From NCBI RefSeq assembly GCF_023525255.1, contig NZ_CP073355.1:1240001-1304000 (forward strand): a DNA stretch of 64,000 bases, written 5' to 3'. Origin of the DNA: Thermospira aquatica. GTDB lineage: Bacteria > Spirochaetota > Brevinematia > Brevinematales > Thermospiraceae. Position numbers and translations under genes: made by a program. Within the stretch, counting starts at the first letter, position 1, and every line of letters begins with the position of its first letter. This document shows, in pieces, positions 27,649-35,962 of the stretch. The notes below the pieces were generated by a model. It had not been told where the DNA came from, did not search any database, and worked only from the letters and a program-made list of their open reading frames with translations.

Positions 27649-29225
27649 GATTTTTTCTCCTTGTTAGTGAGGAGTTTGAGATATGTTTGTGCTTGAGAAT
27701 GGGAGGGGTTGTATTGGATGGCTAGTTCTAAAAAAGGCCGTGCATGATCTTTGTAATGGTATTTGATGAAAAGGAGAGCTACCTGATAGCAAGTGTCAGC
27801 GTCTTTTAGGGTTTCGCAGTAGTTTTTGAAAAGTGGGATGGCTTTATCTATCTCTTCAAGTTGAAGATGACAGAGAGCAAGAGCGTAGAGAATGTTGGGA
27901 TGGCTGGCAAGTTCTAAGGCTTTTTGCAGGAATTTTTTGGCCTCTTCCCAGTTTTGGTTGTCAACCTCGACAAGTCCCATTCCGTAGAAAAGGTTGGCAT
28001 CAGGGGCATTATGTATTCCTTGGGAAAACCACTCTCGAGCTTTGGTATTTTCTCCTCTTGCTAGGTAGGTTTTGCCGATGACGTAGGCAGCGTAGCCTGG
28101 TGTGGTGTTATCAGGGGTGTGGTGTTGGGCGATTTCAAGGATTTCCTCGCTGTGGTCTTCGGGTAAAGAAAAAAGACTCATCATGAGCAGGAAGGCGATT
28201 TCTTTTTCGGGCATGAGGTTGTATGCTTCTTTGAGGAGTTTTACAGCAGTTGGGTAATCTCTGGCTGTTATGGCACAGGCGCCAGCAGTTTTGAGAAAGA
28301 TTGGATTTTGGGTAGCCCGGTATGCTTCTTGAGATATAAAGATCTGTTCTTTCGGGTTATCATAATACTGCAGAGTTTCAAGATAGGCGAACCAGATATG
28401 CGTATCTTTTGGAGAAAGTTGAATAGCTTGCCAGAGGTGTTCGAGAGATTTTTCTTTATTGATGGGTTTCCATGCCTCGGCAATCTGGAGATGCCATTCG
28501 CTATCAAGCCATCCTTTGGTTTTTGCTAAATCAAGGAGGGCATCTATCTCGTCCGTATTGCCGGAGGTGATTCGGAAGAGGATGCTAAGGAGGACAGCCT
28601 GGGGGAAGTGTTCTTTATCATACTTGAGGACCTCTTCACAGTAAAGAGCGGCTCGTGAAGTGTCGCCATGTTTGAGAGCACAGATGGCAGATCCATAGAG
28701 GAGAAGAGGATCCTCAGGGAAACGTGAGAGTGCCATTTCAAGGAATGCTTCTGCTTGAATGATATTGGTATCCATGAGAGTTTCGGCGATGTTGTAGGTC
28801 ATAGGGGCGGTGATAGTTGGTTTTTGCCACCATTTTTGCAGTTGATGTTCATACGGTTCTTTCAGGAGAATGAGGGTCCTGATAAGAGCAGCGAGAGCCT
28901 CGGGAGGACTCAAGGGATCTTCGGCAAAAAGGGAGAGGATTTCTTTGGCTTTGGTGAGATTGCCCAGTTCAAGAGTACATATACCAATCATCGCCTGAAT
29001 AGTGGGTTGGTTAGGTTCAAGGGTGTCGTACCAGGAGAAATAACGAAGAGCTTCTTTGTATTTTCCGGTGAGGTAGCAACTCCAGGATAACTTTTCAAGG
29101 ATGAGAAGTCGGTTTATTCCTGGCAGGTCAAGAAGCTCTCGGTAGAGTTCTATGGCTTTGTCATACTGGGCCGAAGCAAAGTATTCGTCGGCCTTGTGAA
29201 GAAAGGCAGAATTATGGCCTGTCAT
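27645..29225 (-). CDS. Large TPR protein
   Basis: 526 residues made almost wholly of TPR units, e.g. ADEYFASAQYDKAIELYREL, SWSCYLTGKYKEALRYFSWY, GMGLVEVDNQNWEEAKKFLQ and LYALALCHLQLEEIDKAIPL. There is no signal peptide, so it is probably a cytoplasmic scaffold. It overlaps the lipoprotein gene upstream by 14 nt and the TPR lipoprotein downstream by 4 nt. Confidence 0.78.
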   Translation of the reverse strand: MTGHNSAFLHKADEYFASAQYDKAIELYRELLDLPGINRLLILEKLSWSCYLTGKYKEALRYFSWYDTLEPNQPTIQAMIGICTLELGNLTKAKEILSLFAEDPLSPPEALAALIRTLILLKEPYEHQLQKWWQKPTITAPMTYNIAETLMDTNIIQAEAFLEMALSRFPEDPLLLYGSAICALKHGDTSRAALYCEEVLKYDKEHFPQAVLLSILFRITSGNTDEIDALLDLAKTKGWLDSEWHLQIAEAWKPINKEKSLEHLWQAIQLSPKDTHIWFAYLETLQYYDNPKEQIFISQEAYRATQNPIFLKTAGACAITARDYPTAVKLLKEAYNLMPEKEIAFLLMMSLFSLPEDHSEEILEIAQHHTPDNTTPGYAAYVIGKTYLARGENTKAREWFSQGIHNAPDANLFYGMGLVEVDNQNWEEAKKFLQKALELASHPNILYALALCHLQLEEIDKAIPLFKNYCETLKDADTCYQVALLFIKYHYKDHARPFLELAIQYNPSHSQAQTYLKLLTNKEKKS

Positions 29226-29766
29226 GGTCGATAAGCGCCACTTCTATCTGGATTTTTATGTCGTTTCCGAGGTCTTGATAATGAAGGGCAGTAATATAGC
29301 CCTGACCTTGGTACTCGGGTATATGTGCAAACTGTTCCAGGAGTCCTTGGGAGATGGCTGTGATAATAGGGGAGGATTTCAGATTGTCTTTGATGAGGTA
29401 TTTTTCTATGCGGTATGTTCTAAAGATGTAACCAGAAAGTTCTGTGTGTGTTTGGTAAGGGAGGATGGCGATATACCATGTATCAAATTTTTTTGTTTGT
29501 ATGCGATTGATCGTTTCGATGGGAAGTTCAACATCAGAGATTTGTTTGATTCGAAGCCTATTGGAGCTTTTGGTTACCAGAAAGCCGTTCTGGATCATAC
29601 CAAGAGTGAGTTTGAGATTCATTTCGGAAAGCTGAGGGTAAAGATCGATGCCGATCACTTCTCCTTGAAAAGAAAGAATGTTTTTTGGCGATGTTTTGGT
29701 TTTGGGTTGACAGGCAGGAAGTATGATAAGAAAAATACTTGTGACTATCCAGATGTTTTTTTTCAT
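29212..29766 (-). CDS. Lipoprotein of unknown function
   Basis: 184 residues. Lipoprotein signal MKKNIWIVTSIFLIILPACQ (Cys19). The rest is mixed alpha/beta with no motif I recognise. It lies between an HD-GYP response regulator (4-nt gap upstream) and the TPR gene it overlaps, which suggests a shared envelope role. Confidence 0.65.
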   Translation of the reverse strand: MKKNIWIVTSIFLIILPACQPKTKTSPKNILSFQGEVIGIDLYPQLSEMNLKLTLGMIQNGFLVTKSSNRLRIKQISDVELPIETINRIQTKKFDTWYIAILPYQTHTELSGYIFRTYRIEKYLIKDNLKSSPIITAISQGLLEQFAHIPEYQGQGYITALHYQDLGNDIKIQIEVALIDHDRP

Positions 29767-29770
29767 GGGG

Positions 29771-30802
29771 TTATTCTCCTTTCTTGGAGAGGATGTTTTT
29801 CTCTATAGCCTTGCAGAAAACCGGAACAAGCTCGGGATCGAATTGTATTCCTGAAAAATTTTTGAGTTCTTCGAGGGCTTCTTCGGGTTTTTTGGCAGGT
29901 TTGTAGACTCGGGCAGCCACCATGGCACTGTAGGCATCAGCAATAGCTGTGATTCTGGCGAGGAAAGGGATGGCTTCTCCCCTTTTTCCTTCAGGATAGC
30001 CGCTTCCATTCCACCATTCATGGTGAGAGTAGACGATATCCAAAACGTCTCTATCAAACTGGTTTATGGGGTAGATGATCTTTTTACCGATGACGGGATG
30101 TTGTTTCACGATAGCGTATTCTTCAGGGGTGAGTTTTCCTGGCTTGAAGAGGATTTCATCCTTTAGACCAACTTTGCCGATGTCATGAAGGATGCCACCC
30201 ATGCGGAGTTTGTCAAGCTGGTCATCGGCAAGACCCAACTCTTTCCCGAGCATCTCAGCATACCAGGCAACATCCTGGGAATGACGGAGGGTATTGATGT
30301 CTCGTGCCTCCAGGATGTAGATCGTGGAGGAAAGTACTTCATAAAACATGGAAGCCAGGTTTTCAGTAGCTTCTTTGACTCTTGCTTCAAGGGTTTGAAC
30401 GTAAAGCTTTTTTTCATCGAGAAGGTGGATACGTTCGACGAGACGACTCAGGGTGTGGAGAAACTCTTCGATATTAATGGGTTTGATGATATAATCATAA
30501 ACCCCAAGTTTGAGCGCTTGGCTAACCTTGTCGATGTCGCTATAGCCAGAGATCATGATGGAAGATATATTTTCATATTTCTGGAGGACTTTTTTAAGAA
30601 GATCTATCCCGGAAATGCCAGGGAGAAGGATATCGACTACCATGATGTCTATAGACTCTCTCTCGAGGATAGAAAGAGCATCCTCGGCATTGAGTGCGGA
30701 AAAAACCTGAAAGGTAAAGGGCTGAAGGGTAAGTGCCTCTGAGATAAGCTTGACAATAGCACGGTCATCATCTACTATGAGGTAGGAGAGTTTTCTTTCC
30801 AT
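29771..30802 (-). CDS. Response regulator with HD-GYP phosphodiesterase domain (RpfG type)
   Basis: 343 residues. Receiver domain 1-120: acidic pocket VDDDRA (10-14), phospho-acceptor Asp57 in MVVDILLPG and Lys108 in YDYIIKPIN. A coiled linker (~125-160) leads to an HD-GYP domain: HDIGKVGL (207-214) and HHEWWNGSGYP (261-271). HD-GYP domains hydrolyse cyclic di-GMP, so it probably lowers c-di-GMP on phosphorylation by a kinase not seen here. First gene of the operon with the lipoprotein and two TPR genes. Confidence 0.88.
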   Translation of the reverse strand: MERKLSYLIVDDDRAIVKLISEALTLQPFTFQVFSALNAEDALSILERESIDIMVVDILLPGISGIDLLKKVLQKYENISSIMISGYSDIDKVSQALKLGVYDYIIKPINIEEFLHTLSRLVERIHLLDEKKLYVQTLEARVKEATENLASMFYEVLSSTIYILEARDINTLRHSQDVAWYAEMLGKELGLADDQLDKLRMGGILHDIGKVGLKDEILFKPGKLTPEEYAIVKQHPVIGKKIIYPINQFDRDVLDIVYSHHEWWNGSGYPEGKRGEAIPFLARITAIADAYSAMVAARVYKPAKKPEEALEELKNFSGIQFDPELVPVFCKAIEKNILSKKGE

Positions 30803-30829
30803 ACTTTCCCCCGTCTTTTCTTCTTTATC

Positions 30830-30858
30830 ATTATAGCAACAAAAGGAAAATAAAGCAA
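30830..30858 (-). promoter_or_regulatory. Promoter of the HD-GYP operon
   Basis: Minus strand: TTGCTT (30858-30853), a 17-bp spacer and TATAAT (30835-30830), 28 nt upstream of the ATG. The -35 context TTGCTTTATTTTC is shared with the promoter at 32161-32189. Confidence 0.65.
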
Positions 30859-30947
30859 CTTTTGCTTGTAGATTTTTTATGCGAATATCGTAGATGTGAA
30901 GCTATGGGGCTTAATTTTTTATGAAAGGGATGTTTTTTCTTTTTGCG

Positions 30948-31562
30948 TCATTGAAAACTTGTTTCATTGTTGGCAAGGCTAAAACGGTAGGTGAAGCTTG
31001 CTCCTCCATAGATGCCAGTGACTCTTGTGTCGGTTTCTGTTGGAGAGCTTCCATAGTATGGTTGGAACCACAGAAGAAGAAAATGCATGCCAACGTTTTC
31101 TGTGAGAAAGCTTTCTATGTGGATACCCACATACGTGGGGGGAAAATGGATTCCTGCTGTCATGGGGAATTTTTGTTCTCTGGCAAATACCTCGCCTTGC
31201 AACACTTCACCCATAAAGAGTTTGGCACTGGTGGAAGCAAATGGTCTTATTTTTATCCCTAGACCCAAGGCGTCGCCATTAAAGCTATTGATGGAATTTT
31301 CTAAGGTATCCTTTTCAAGGTGAAAAAGATCGGCATGGGACCATTCCGCTCCTATCCCAAAGAAGGGATTGATGTTGAACACGAGACCAGCCTGCATCAG
31401 AGAAAAGGTTGAAATGAGGGGAGGGGCACCCGAGAAATAAAAGTCGACAAACTTTGATTGGAAAGCAAATCCCCCATAAAAAAGGGCTAGCGCTGCAAAC
31501 TTTTGTTCGGGCGCGAAGGCAGAGAGAAGGCCGATTTCCAGTTGATATCGTGTACGATTCAT
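30948..31562 (-). CDS. Putative outer-membrane beta-barrel protein
   Basis: 204 residues. Alternating aromatic beta-strands (QLEIGLLSAFAPEQKFAALA, AGLVFNINPFFGIGAEWSH, IYGGASFTYRFSL) are typical of a small outer-membrane barrel. The start ATG overlaps the stop of the preceding gene (ATGA). No signal peptide is seen at this start, so translation may be coupled or the true export signal lies elsewhere. Family not identified. Confidence 0.55.
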   Translation of the reverse strand: MNRTRYQLEIGLLSAFAPEQKFAALALFYGGFAFQSKFVDFYFSGAPPLISTFSLMQAGLVFNINPFFGIGAEWSHADLFHLEKDTLENSINSFNGDALGLGIKIRPFASTSAKLFMGEVLQGEVFAREQKFPMTAGIHFPPTYVGIHIESFLTENVGMHFLLLWFQPYYGSSPTETDTRVTGIYGGASFTYRFSLANNETSFQ

Positions 31563-32092
31563 TTCTTGAATTTCTTTGATCTCCTGAAGTTTTTGCGCAG
31601 ATATGCCGCAAAGCTGATAGGCGAGAATTTCAATATTTTCTTTGAGTTTTTTCGATTTGTAAACTTTACCATGGCTGAAGAGATGATCTCTCCAGTGGTC
31701 GTGGATATGATGCGAGCATTGATAATGATTTCGTTTTCGAAAGAGATGATGGTGCCACTGACTAAAGCCTCTACCCCGAATAACTGACCGATTTTTACGG
31801 CGGTTTCCTCAGTAATCAGACCTGTGGCACTGAGTTTTTGTTCCTGGAGAACTTTGGCAAGCAGCAATCGTTCTTCGATTTCATATTTTTTTATTTTTTG
31901 AAGTTCAGTAATAAGAAATTCAGGGACAATTTTTTCGATATCTTTTATTTCGATAGGGTCTCCTCGTAACTCAAACTCTACAACAGCAATTCGCATGCGG
32001 TGTGTTTCTTGAGCGATGATGGTATTTTGAGCAAAGAGAAGAATTCCCGTTAAGAACATCCAGAGAGAGAAAAATCGTTTTTTGATCATCAT
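31559..32092 (-). CDS. CsgG/FlgO-like exported protein
   Basis: 177 residues. Signal peptide to about residue 27 (FLTGILLFAQNTIIAQ). Then a CsgG/FlgO/TolB-N-like fold: RIAVVEFELRGDPIEIKDIE, FLITELQKIKKYEIEERLLL and VKIGQLFGVEALVSGTIISF. Relatives secrete amyloid or support the flagellar outer-membrane complex; the exact role here is unknown. GGAGG lies 6 nt before the ATG. Co-transcribed with the putative barrel protein. Confidence 0.7.
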   Translation of the reverse strand: MMIKKRFFSLWMFLTGILLFAQNTIIAQETHRMRIAVVEFELRGDPIEIKDIEKIVPEFLITELQKIKKYEIEERLLLAKVLQEQKLSATGLITEETAVKIGQLFGVEALVSGTIISFENEIIINARIISTTTGEIISSAMVKFTNRKNSKKILKFSPISFAAYLRKNFRRSKKFKK

Positions 32093-32160
32093 GGTTTTCC
32101 TCCCCAGGAGAAATTTCTCAGAGAAGAAGTAAACTAATGACAGCAGAGGTTTTCTTTTGT

Positions 32161-32189
32161 ATTGTATTGGAAAGAAGAAAATAAAGCAA
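32161..32189 (-). promoter_or_regulatory. Promoter of the CsgG-like operon
   Basis: Minus strand: TTGCTT (32189-32184), 17 bp, TACAAT (32166-32161). The -35 region is nearly identical to that at 30853. The rest of 32190-32332 holds a TATAAT (32300-32305) that may serve the plus-strand gene at 32333. Confidence 0.55.
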
Positions 32190-32332
32190 TTTTTGAATGT
32201 TTTCTGGAAAATTTGGCTGAAAGGATGAAAAGAAAAAGATAAGGTGAAAATTCATAATTTTTTCATTTTTTTTTCATCATAGATTCACAGAAAGAAGTGT
32301 ATAATGTTATGAAATCCGAAAGGGAGGGAAAT

Positions 32333-34696
32333 ATGGCAAAAGTGGATCTCCACGTACATTCACGGTATTCTGAGCGACCATCCATGTGGTTTTTAAACAA
32401 GATAGGAGCTAAAGAATCGTATACGGATCCTTTTACGCTGTATCGTTTGATGAAAGAGCGAGGGATGGATTTTGTTACGATTACAGACCATAACCGTATT
32501 GATGGAGCTGAGCTTCTGGTGGAGCGTTATCCCGGGGATTGTTTTATCAGTGTTGAGGCGACAACCTATTTTCCTGAGGATGGATGCAAGGCACATCTTT
32601 TGGTATATGGGATTACGCGTGAACAGTTTCATAAAATACAGATGCTTCGAGAAAACATCTATCATCTAAGAGACTATCTGGTAGAGCAGAATCTCCCGCA
32701 CTCGCTTGCGCATGCAACCTATGCGGTAAATGGGAGACTCACTCCGGATCATCTTGAAAAGTTTCTTTTGCTTTTTAATGTTTTTGAGGGCATTAATGGG
32801 GCGCGTCTGGGGTATTTTAATCAGCAGTGGATGGATATCCTGAGAAGACTTACCCCGGAGCATCTTGCTCAGCTTGAGAAGAAACATGGGATTCATCCTG
32901 TGGGGAAAGAGCCCTGGATTAAGGGACTGACAGGAGGATCTGATGATCATGGAGGAATATTTTTAGGCAGAACGTATACCGAAGCAGAGGCAGAAACTCC
33001 TGTAGAATTTTTGCGTGCTATTCAGAATCGACAAACCATGCCTCTTGGTTACCAGAATGACTACAAGGGCTTGGTGTATTCGATCTACAAGATCACGTAC
33101 GATCATCTTGAGGAGATGAAGATAGCTTCACAGAAGTCTAAAAATCTCTTTGTTTCTTTGTCACAGCAGATCTTTCGTCCGCGGAGATCCACGTTGAAAG
33201 AGAAGCTCTTTTTCTTTATGAGAAAGAAAAAGCGTTCCGATGTTTTGCGGGATATTCTAGAGAGGACGCTTGCGGGTCTAAGGGAAAGGGAACAAGAGGA
33301 TATTCGGGTGAAATTGGATTTTCTCTACGATCGAATTACAGAGATGAGTGATGAGTTTTTCTCCCGCCTGGTGAAGTCTTTTGAAAAGAATATTCGTCAG
33401 GGTGATCTGATGGGTATTATTAAAAACCTTTCATCGTCCCTCACGGGAGTGTTTTTGGCAGCACCTTTTCTCTCAAGTGCCAAGCATCTCTACAGTAACC
33501 GTGCGCTTCTGGTAGAGCTTCGTAAGCGCATGAATCTTCCTCTGCCAGATAAACCAAAGAAGATCCTCTGGTTTACCGATACGATAAACGATCTCAATGG
33601 AGTATCTGCCACTTTAAAGGAGCTGGGCTGGATTTCCTACAAAGAGCAGATGCCTCTAAAGTTTGTTACCTCACTGCTGGATCATGAGATTGATGAAGGT
33701 ATTCCACCCAATACGATTTATCTGGATTTTTTCCATGCTTTTGCCCTGCCGTTTTATGACCATTACACGTTGAAACTTCCTTCACTGTTGCGGGCACTTG
33801 AGCGGCTTACAGCAGAAAATCCTGATGAGATATACATTTCTACCCCCGGGCCTCTCGGGCTTTTGGGGATACTTGTGGCCAAGCTGATGAATCTTCCCAT
33901 CGCTTCTATCTATCATACAGATTTTGTGAGGGAGGCTGAAAAGATAGTTGAGGATGAGGGGATTCTTTCGCTTCTCAAGCAGTATGAACTTTGGTTTTAT
34001 TCGATGGCGGATGAGGTGCGGTTCCAGAGTCAGGAGTATTTTCATATCCTGAAAGAGCGTGGAATTCCTGAATCAAAACTTCGTTTCCTTCCAAAAGGGA
34101 TCAATACCAGTGTTTTCCGCTATCTTCCCGAGGTGAGGGATGTGTTCCATCATTCGTTTGGTATTCCTGAAGGGGTAAATCTGCTTTACGCCGGGAGAAT
34201 CTCCAAAGATAAGAACGTGGATGTGCTCCTTGAAATTTACAAAAAGCTTTCGGAGAAGTATGAAAACATCAATCTGATTTTTGTAGGGGATGGACCCTAT
34301 CTGAAGGATTTGAAGCACAAAGCAAAATCGTATGAAAGGGTGTTTTTCCTCGGAAAGATACGTCGGGACGCTTTGCCCCATGTGTATTCGGCATCGGATG
34401 TGTTTGTATTCCCGAGTACGACGGATACGTTTGGTATGGTGGTGCTTGAGGCTCAGGCCTGTGGAGTACCTGCCCTGGTTACCGATGAAGGTGGTCCTAA
34501 GCAAATCATCCTTCCCGAGGAGACAGGGTTTGTGCTTCCTGTGAGTGAGGTAGAGAAGTGGGTAGAAAAGATAGAGTATCTTATGCGGAAGCGTAAAACG
34601 CTTGAGTGGCGATATCTCCGACAGAAAGCCTCACAGCATGTCCAAAAGAATTATCGCTGGGAGGTAGTTCTTGGGAGTATTTTTGAAACGGTGTAG
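32333..34696 (+). CDS. PHP-domain phosphoesterase fused to a family-4 glycosyltransferase
   Basis: 787 residues from ATG 32333 (GGGAGGG at 6 nt). Residues 1-~230 are a PHP metallo-phosphoesterase domain: VDLHVHSRYSERPS, FVTITDHNRIDGAE, LPHSLAHATYAVNG and GGSDDHGG. A charged helical linker (~260-400) follows. Residues ~410-787 are a GT-B glycosyltransferase of the GT4 type: KKILWFTDTINDLNGVSATL, LLYAGRISKDKNVDVLLEIY, FVGDGPYLKDL and TFGMVVLEAQACGVPALVTD with the EX7E motif. Substrate is unknown; cell-envelope glycolipid or glycan synthesis is likely. Confidence 0.85.
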   Translation: MAKVDLHVHSRYSERPSMWFLNKIGAKESYTDPFTLYRLMKERGMDFVTITDHNRIDGAELLVERYPGDCFISVEATTYFPEDGCKAHLLVYGITREQFHKIQMLRENIYHLRDYLVEQNLPHSLAHATYAVNGRLTPDHLEKFLLLFNVFEGINGARLGYFNQQWMDILRRLTPEHLAQLEKKHGIHPVGKEPWIKGLTGGSDDHGGIFLGRTYTEAEAETPVEFLRAIQNRQTMPLGYQNDYKGLVYSIYKITYDHLEEMKIASQKSKNLFVSLSQQIFRPRRSTLKEKLFFFMRKKKRSDVLRDILERTLAGLREREQEDIRVKLDFLYDRITEMSDEFFSRLVKSFEKNIRQGDLMGIIKNLSSSLTGVFLAAPFLSSAKHLYSNRALLVELRKRMNLPLPDKPKKILWFTDTINDLNGVSATLKELGWISYKEQMPLKFVTSLLDHEIDEGIPPNTIYLDFFHAFALPFYDHYTLKLPSLLRALERLTAENPDEIYISTPGPLGLLGILVAKLMNLPIASIYHTDFVREAEKIVEDEGILSLLKQYELWFYSMADEVRFQSQEYFHILKERGIPESKLRFLPKGINTSVFRYLPEVRDVFHHSFGIPEGVNLLYAGRISKDKNVDVLLEIYKKLSEKYENINLIFVGDGPYLKDLKHKAKSYERVFFLGKIRRDALPHVYSASDVFVFPSTTDTFGMVVLEAQACGVPALVTDEGGPKQIILPEETGFVLPVSEVEKWVEKIEYLMRKRKTLEWRYLRQKASQHVQKNYRWEVVLGSIFETV

Positions 34697-34719
34697 TATT
34701 TTTTGATGGTGTGTATGTT

Positions 34720-34750
34720 CCCCGGGGAAAAGCCCCGGGGTTTTCTTTTG
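34720..34750 (+). terminator. Rho-independent terminator of the PHP-GT4 gene
   Basis: CCCCGGGG, loop AAAAG, CCCCGGGG (8-bp GC-only stem) followed by TTTTCTTTTG, 23 nt after the stop. Confidence 0.9.
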
Positions 34751-34796
34751 ATAGAAAAAAAGTTTTGTTTGCTTTACAATATTGCTGGAGGAAGGT

Positions 34797-35450
34797 GTGA
34801 CAAGAGTCAAAATATGTGGGTTAAGAGATCCGCATTCCCTTGATATGGCCGTCAGAGAAGGGGTTCATGCTGTGGGTTTTGTGTTTTATGAGCCAAGCCC
34901 TCGGCATATCTCCGTTGGGGAGGCGAGAAACCTTTGTCTGGATATTCCCCCTTTTGTGTCCCGTGTTGGGGTTTTTGTGGATAGGTCTGTTGAGGAGATC
35001 CTTGAGATTGCCCATACGGCAGGCCTGGATGCCATTCAGCTTCATGGTGAACAGTATCATGAGGATCATGTGCGAAAACTTCGTGGTGAGTGGTACGGCA
35101 AAGTGATCAAAGCTGTGAGGGTGGTTTCTCTGGATGATGATGTGATTGAAAGATACCACAAGACAGAAGCTCACGCCATACTCTTTGATGCGTGGCACCC
35201 TGAGGAGTATGGGGGAACAGGGCAAAGGGTTTCAGTGAGTATCCATACCATGCAGGTGTGGTTTTCACAGAGGGGGATTCTTGCCGGTGGTATTCGAAAA
35301 GAGAATCTCGAGGAAGTGCTTCGGTTTCAACCGTATGCTATCGATGTCTCGAGCGGGGTAGAAAAAGAAAAAGGGGTCAAAGACCCCAATCTTATTCGAG
35401 AGTTTCTCCGATACTTTTACGAAAAGGTGTCAGGCTTGAGCAACGTCTAA
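34797..35450 (+). CDS. trpF: Phosphoribosylanthranilate isomerase
   Basis: It catalyses the Amadori rearrangement of PRA to CdRP in tryptophan synthesis; (beta/alpha)8 barrel. VKICGLRDPHSLDMAVREGV (catalytic Cys), AVGFVFYEPSPRHIS, QLHGEQYHE, ILFDAWHPEEYGGTGQ (catalytic Asp), GILAGGIRKENLEEVL and AIDVSSGVEKEKGVKD are diagnostic. GTG 34797 fits GGAGGAAG; TTG 34782 would put that site inside the gene. 217 residues. No other trp gene is in the window. Its 3' end overlaps the convergent ferredoxin gene. Confidence 0.92.
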   Translation: MTRVKICGLRDPHSLDMAVREGVHAVGFVFYEPSPRHISVGEARNLCLDIPPFVSRVGVFVDRSVEEILEIAHTAGLDAIQLHGEQYHEDHVRKLRGEWYGKVIKAVRVVSLDDDVIERYHKTEAHAILFDAWHPEEYGGTGQRVSVSIHTMQVWFSQRGILAGGIRKENLEEVLRFQPYAIDVSSGVEKEKGVKDPNLIREFLRYFYEKVSGLSNV

Positions 35451-35627
35451 AGAGACTCTCGTAAAGGTACGACAAGCACGAACACATCTTCCGCAATCGA
35501 TACATTTTTCCTGGTCAACTACAGGGGCTGAAAAGGGGGTTGGTTGAGAGATTGCCCCTACGGGACAGAGCCGTATCACGGGACAGATATGGTTCTTGGG
35601 ACAGAATTTCTCGTTTACTGCAATCAT
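35430..35627 (-). CDS. Small 2[4Fe-4S] ferredoxin-like protein
   Basis: 65 residues from ATG 35627 (GAGGAG at 7 nt). Two cysteine clusters: CPKNHICPVIRLCPVGAI and CIDCGRCVRACRTF. They fit two [4Fe-4S] centres in a bacterial ferredoxin fold; electron partner unknown. The last 21 nt overlap the 3' end of trpF tail to tail. Confidence 0.85.
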   Translation of the reverse strand: MIAVNEKFCPKNHICPVIRLCPVGAISQPTPFSAPVVDQEKCIDCGRCVRACRTFTRVSLDVAQA

Positions 35628-35916
35628 GCGGATACTCCTCTTATAATTATATAATAATATTATAATATAAAATAATTTTTTCGTCAATTTTTGGGCTAAA
35701 TTTTTCTCGAGAGGCTATTACTCTGTCTGGAGGTTTAAGGGGAGGTTCGTTTTCACTTTGTTTAAGTTTTTTTTGTTCTTGGTGGAGGATTTTTGTTTGT
35801 TGTTTTCCTGAAAAATTAGAACACCTCTTTGTTCTCTGGAGATGATATACACAAAAGGGTATTTTTGTGGATTCTTTTTAGTAATACAGGCTTGAGATTT
35901 TTCTCGAAAAAAGAAA
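35628..35916. other. Intergenic AT-rich stretch, no gene seen
   Basis: Very AT-rich DNA between the ferredoxin gene and the pullulanase-like terminator. The ferredoxin promoter probably lies in its left part. I see no coding signal with a ribosome binding site, no RNA gene and no 19-nt repeat copy. Confidence 0.5.
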
Positions 35917-35945
35917 AAGAGGGTGCCCTGGGACACCCTCTTTTC
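35916..35945 (-). terminator. Terminator of the pullulanase-like gene
   Basis: The hairpin GAGGGTG / CACCCTC, extended by flanking A/T pairs, is followed on the minus strand by TTTTTCTTTTTT, 18 nt after the stop codon. Confidence 0.85.
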
Positions 35946-35962
35946 GTCTTTTGTTGTCAGTT

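Noticed and set aside
30911-31262. Small open frames on both strands around 30.9-31.2 kb
   Set aside because: They overlap the putative outer-membrane gene or its 3' flank and show no start signals.
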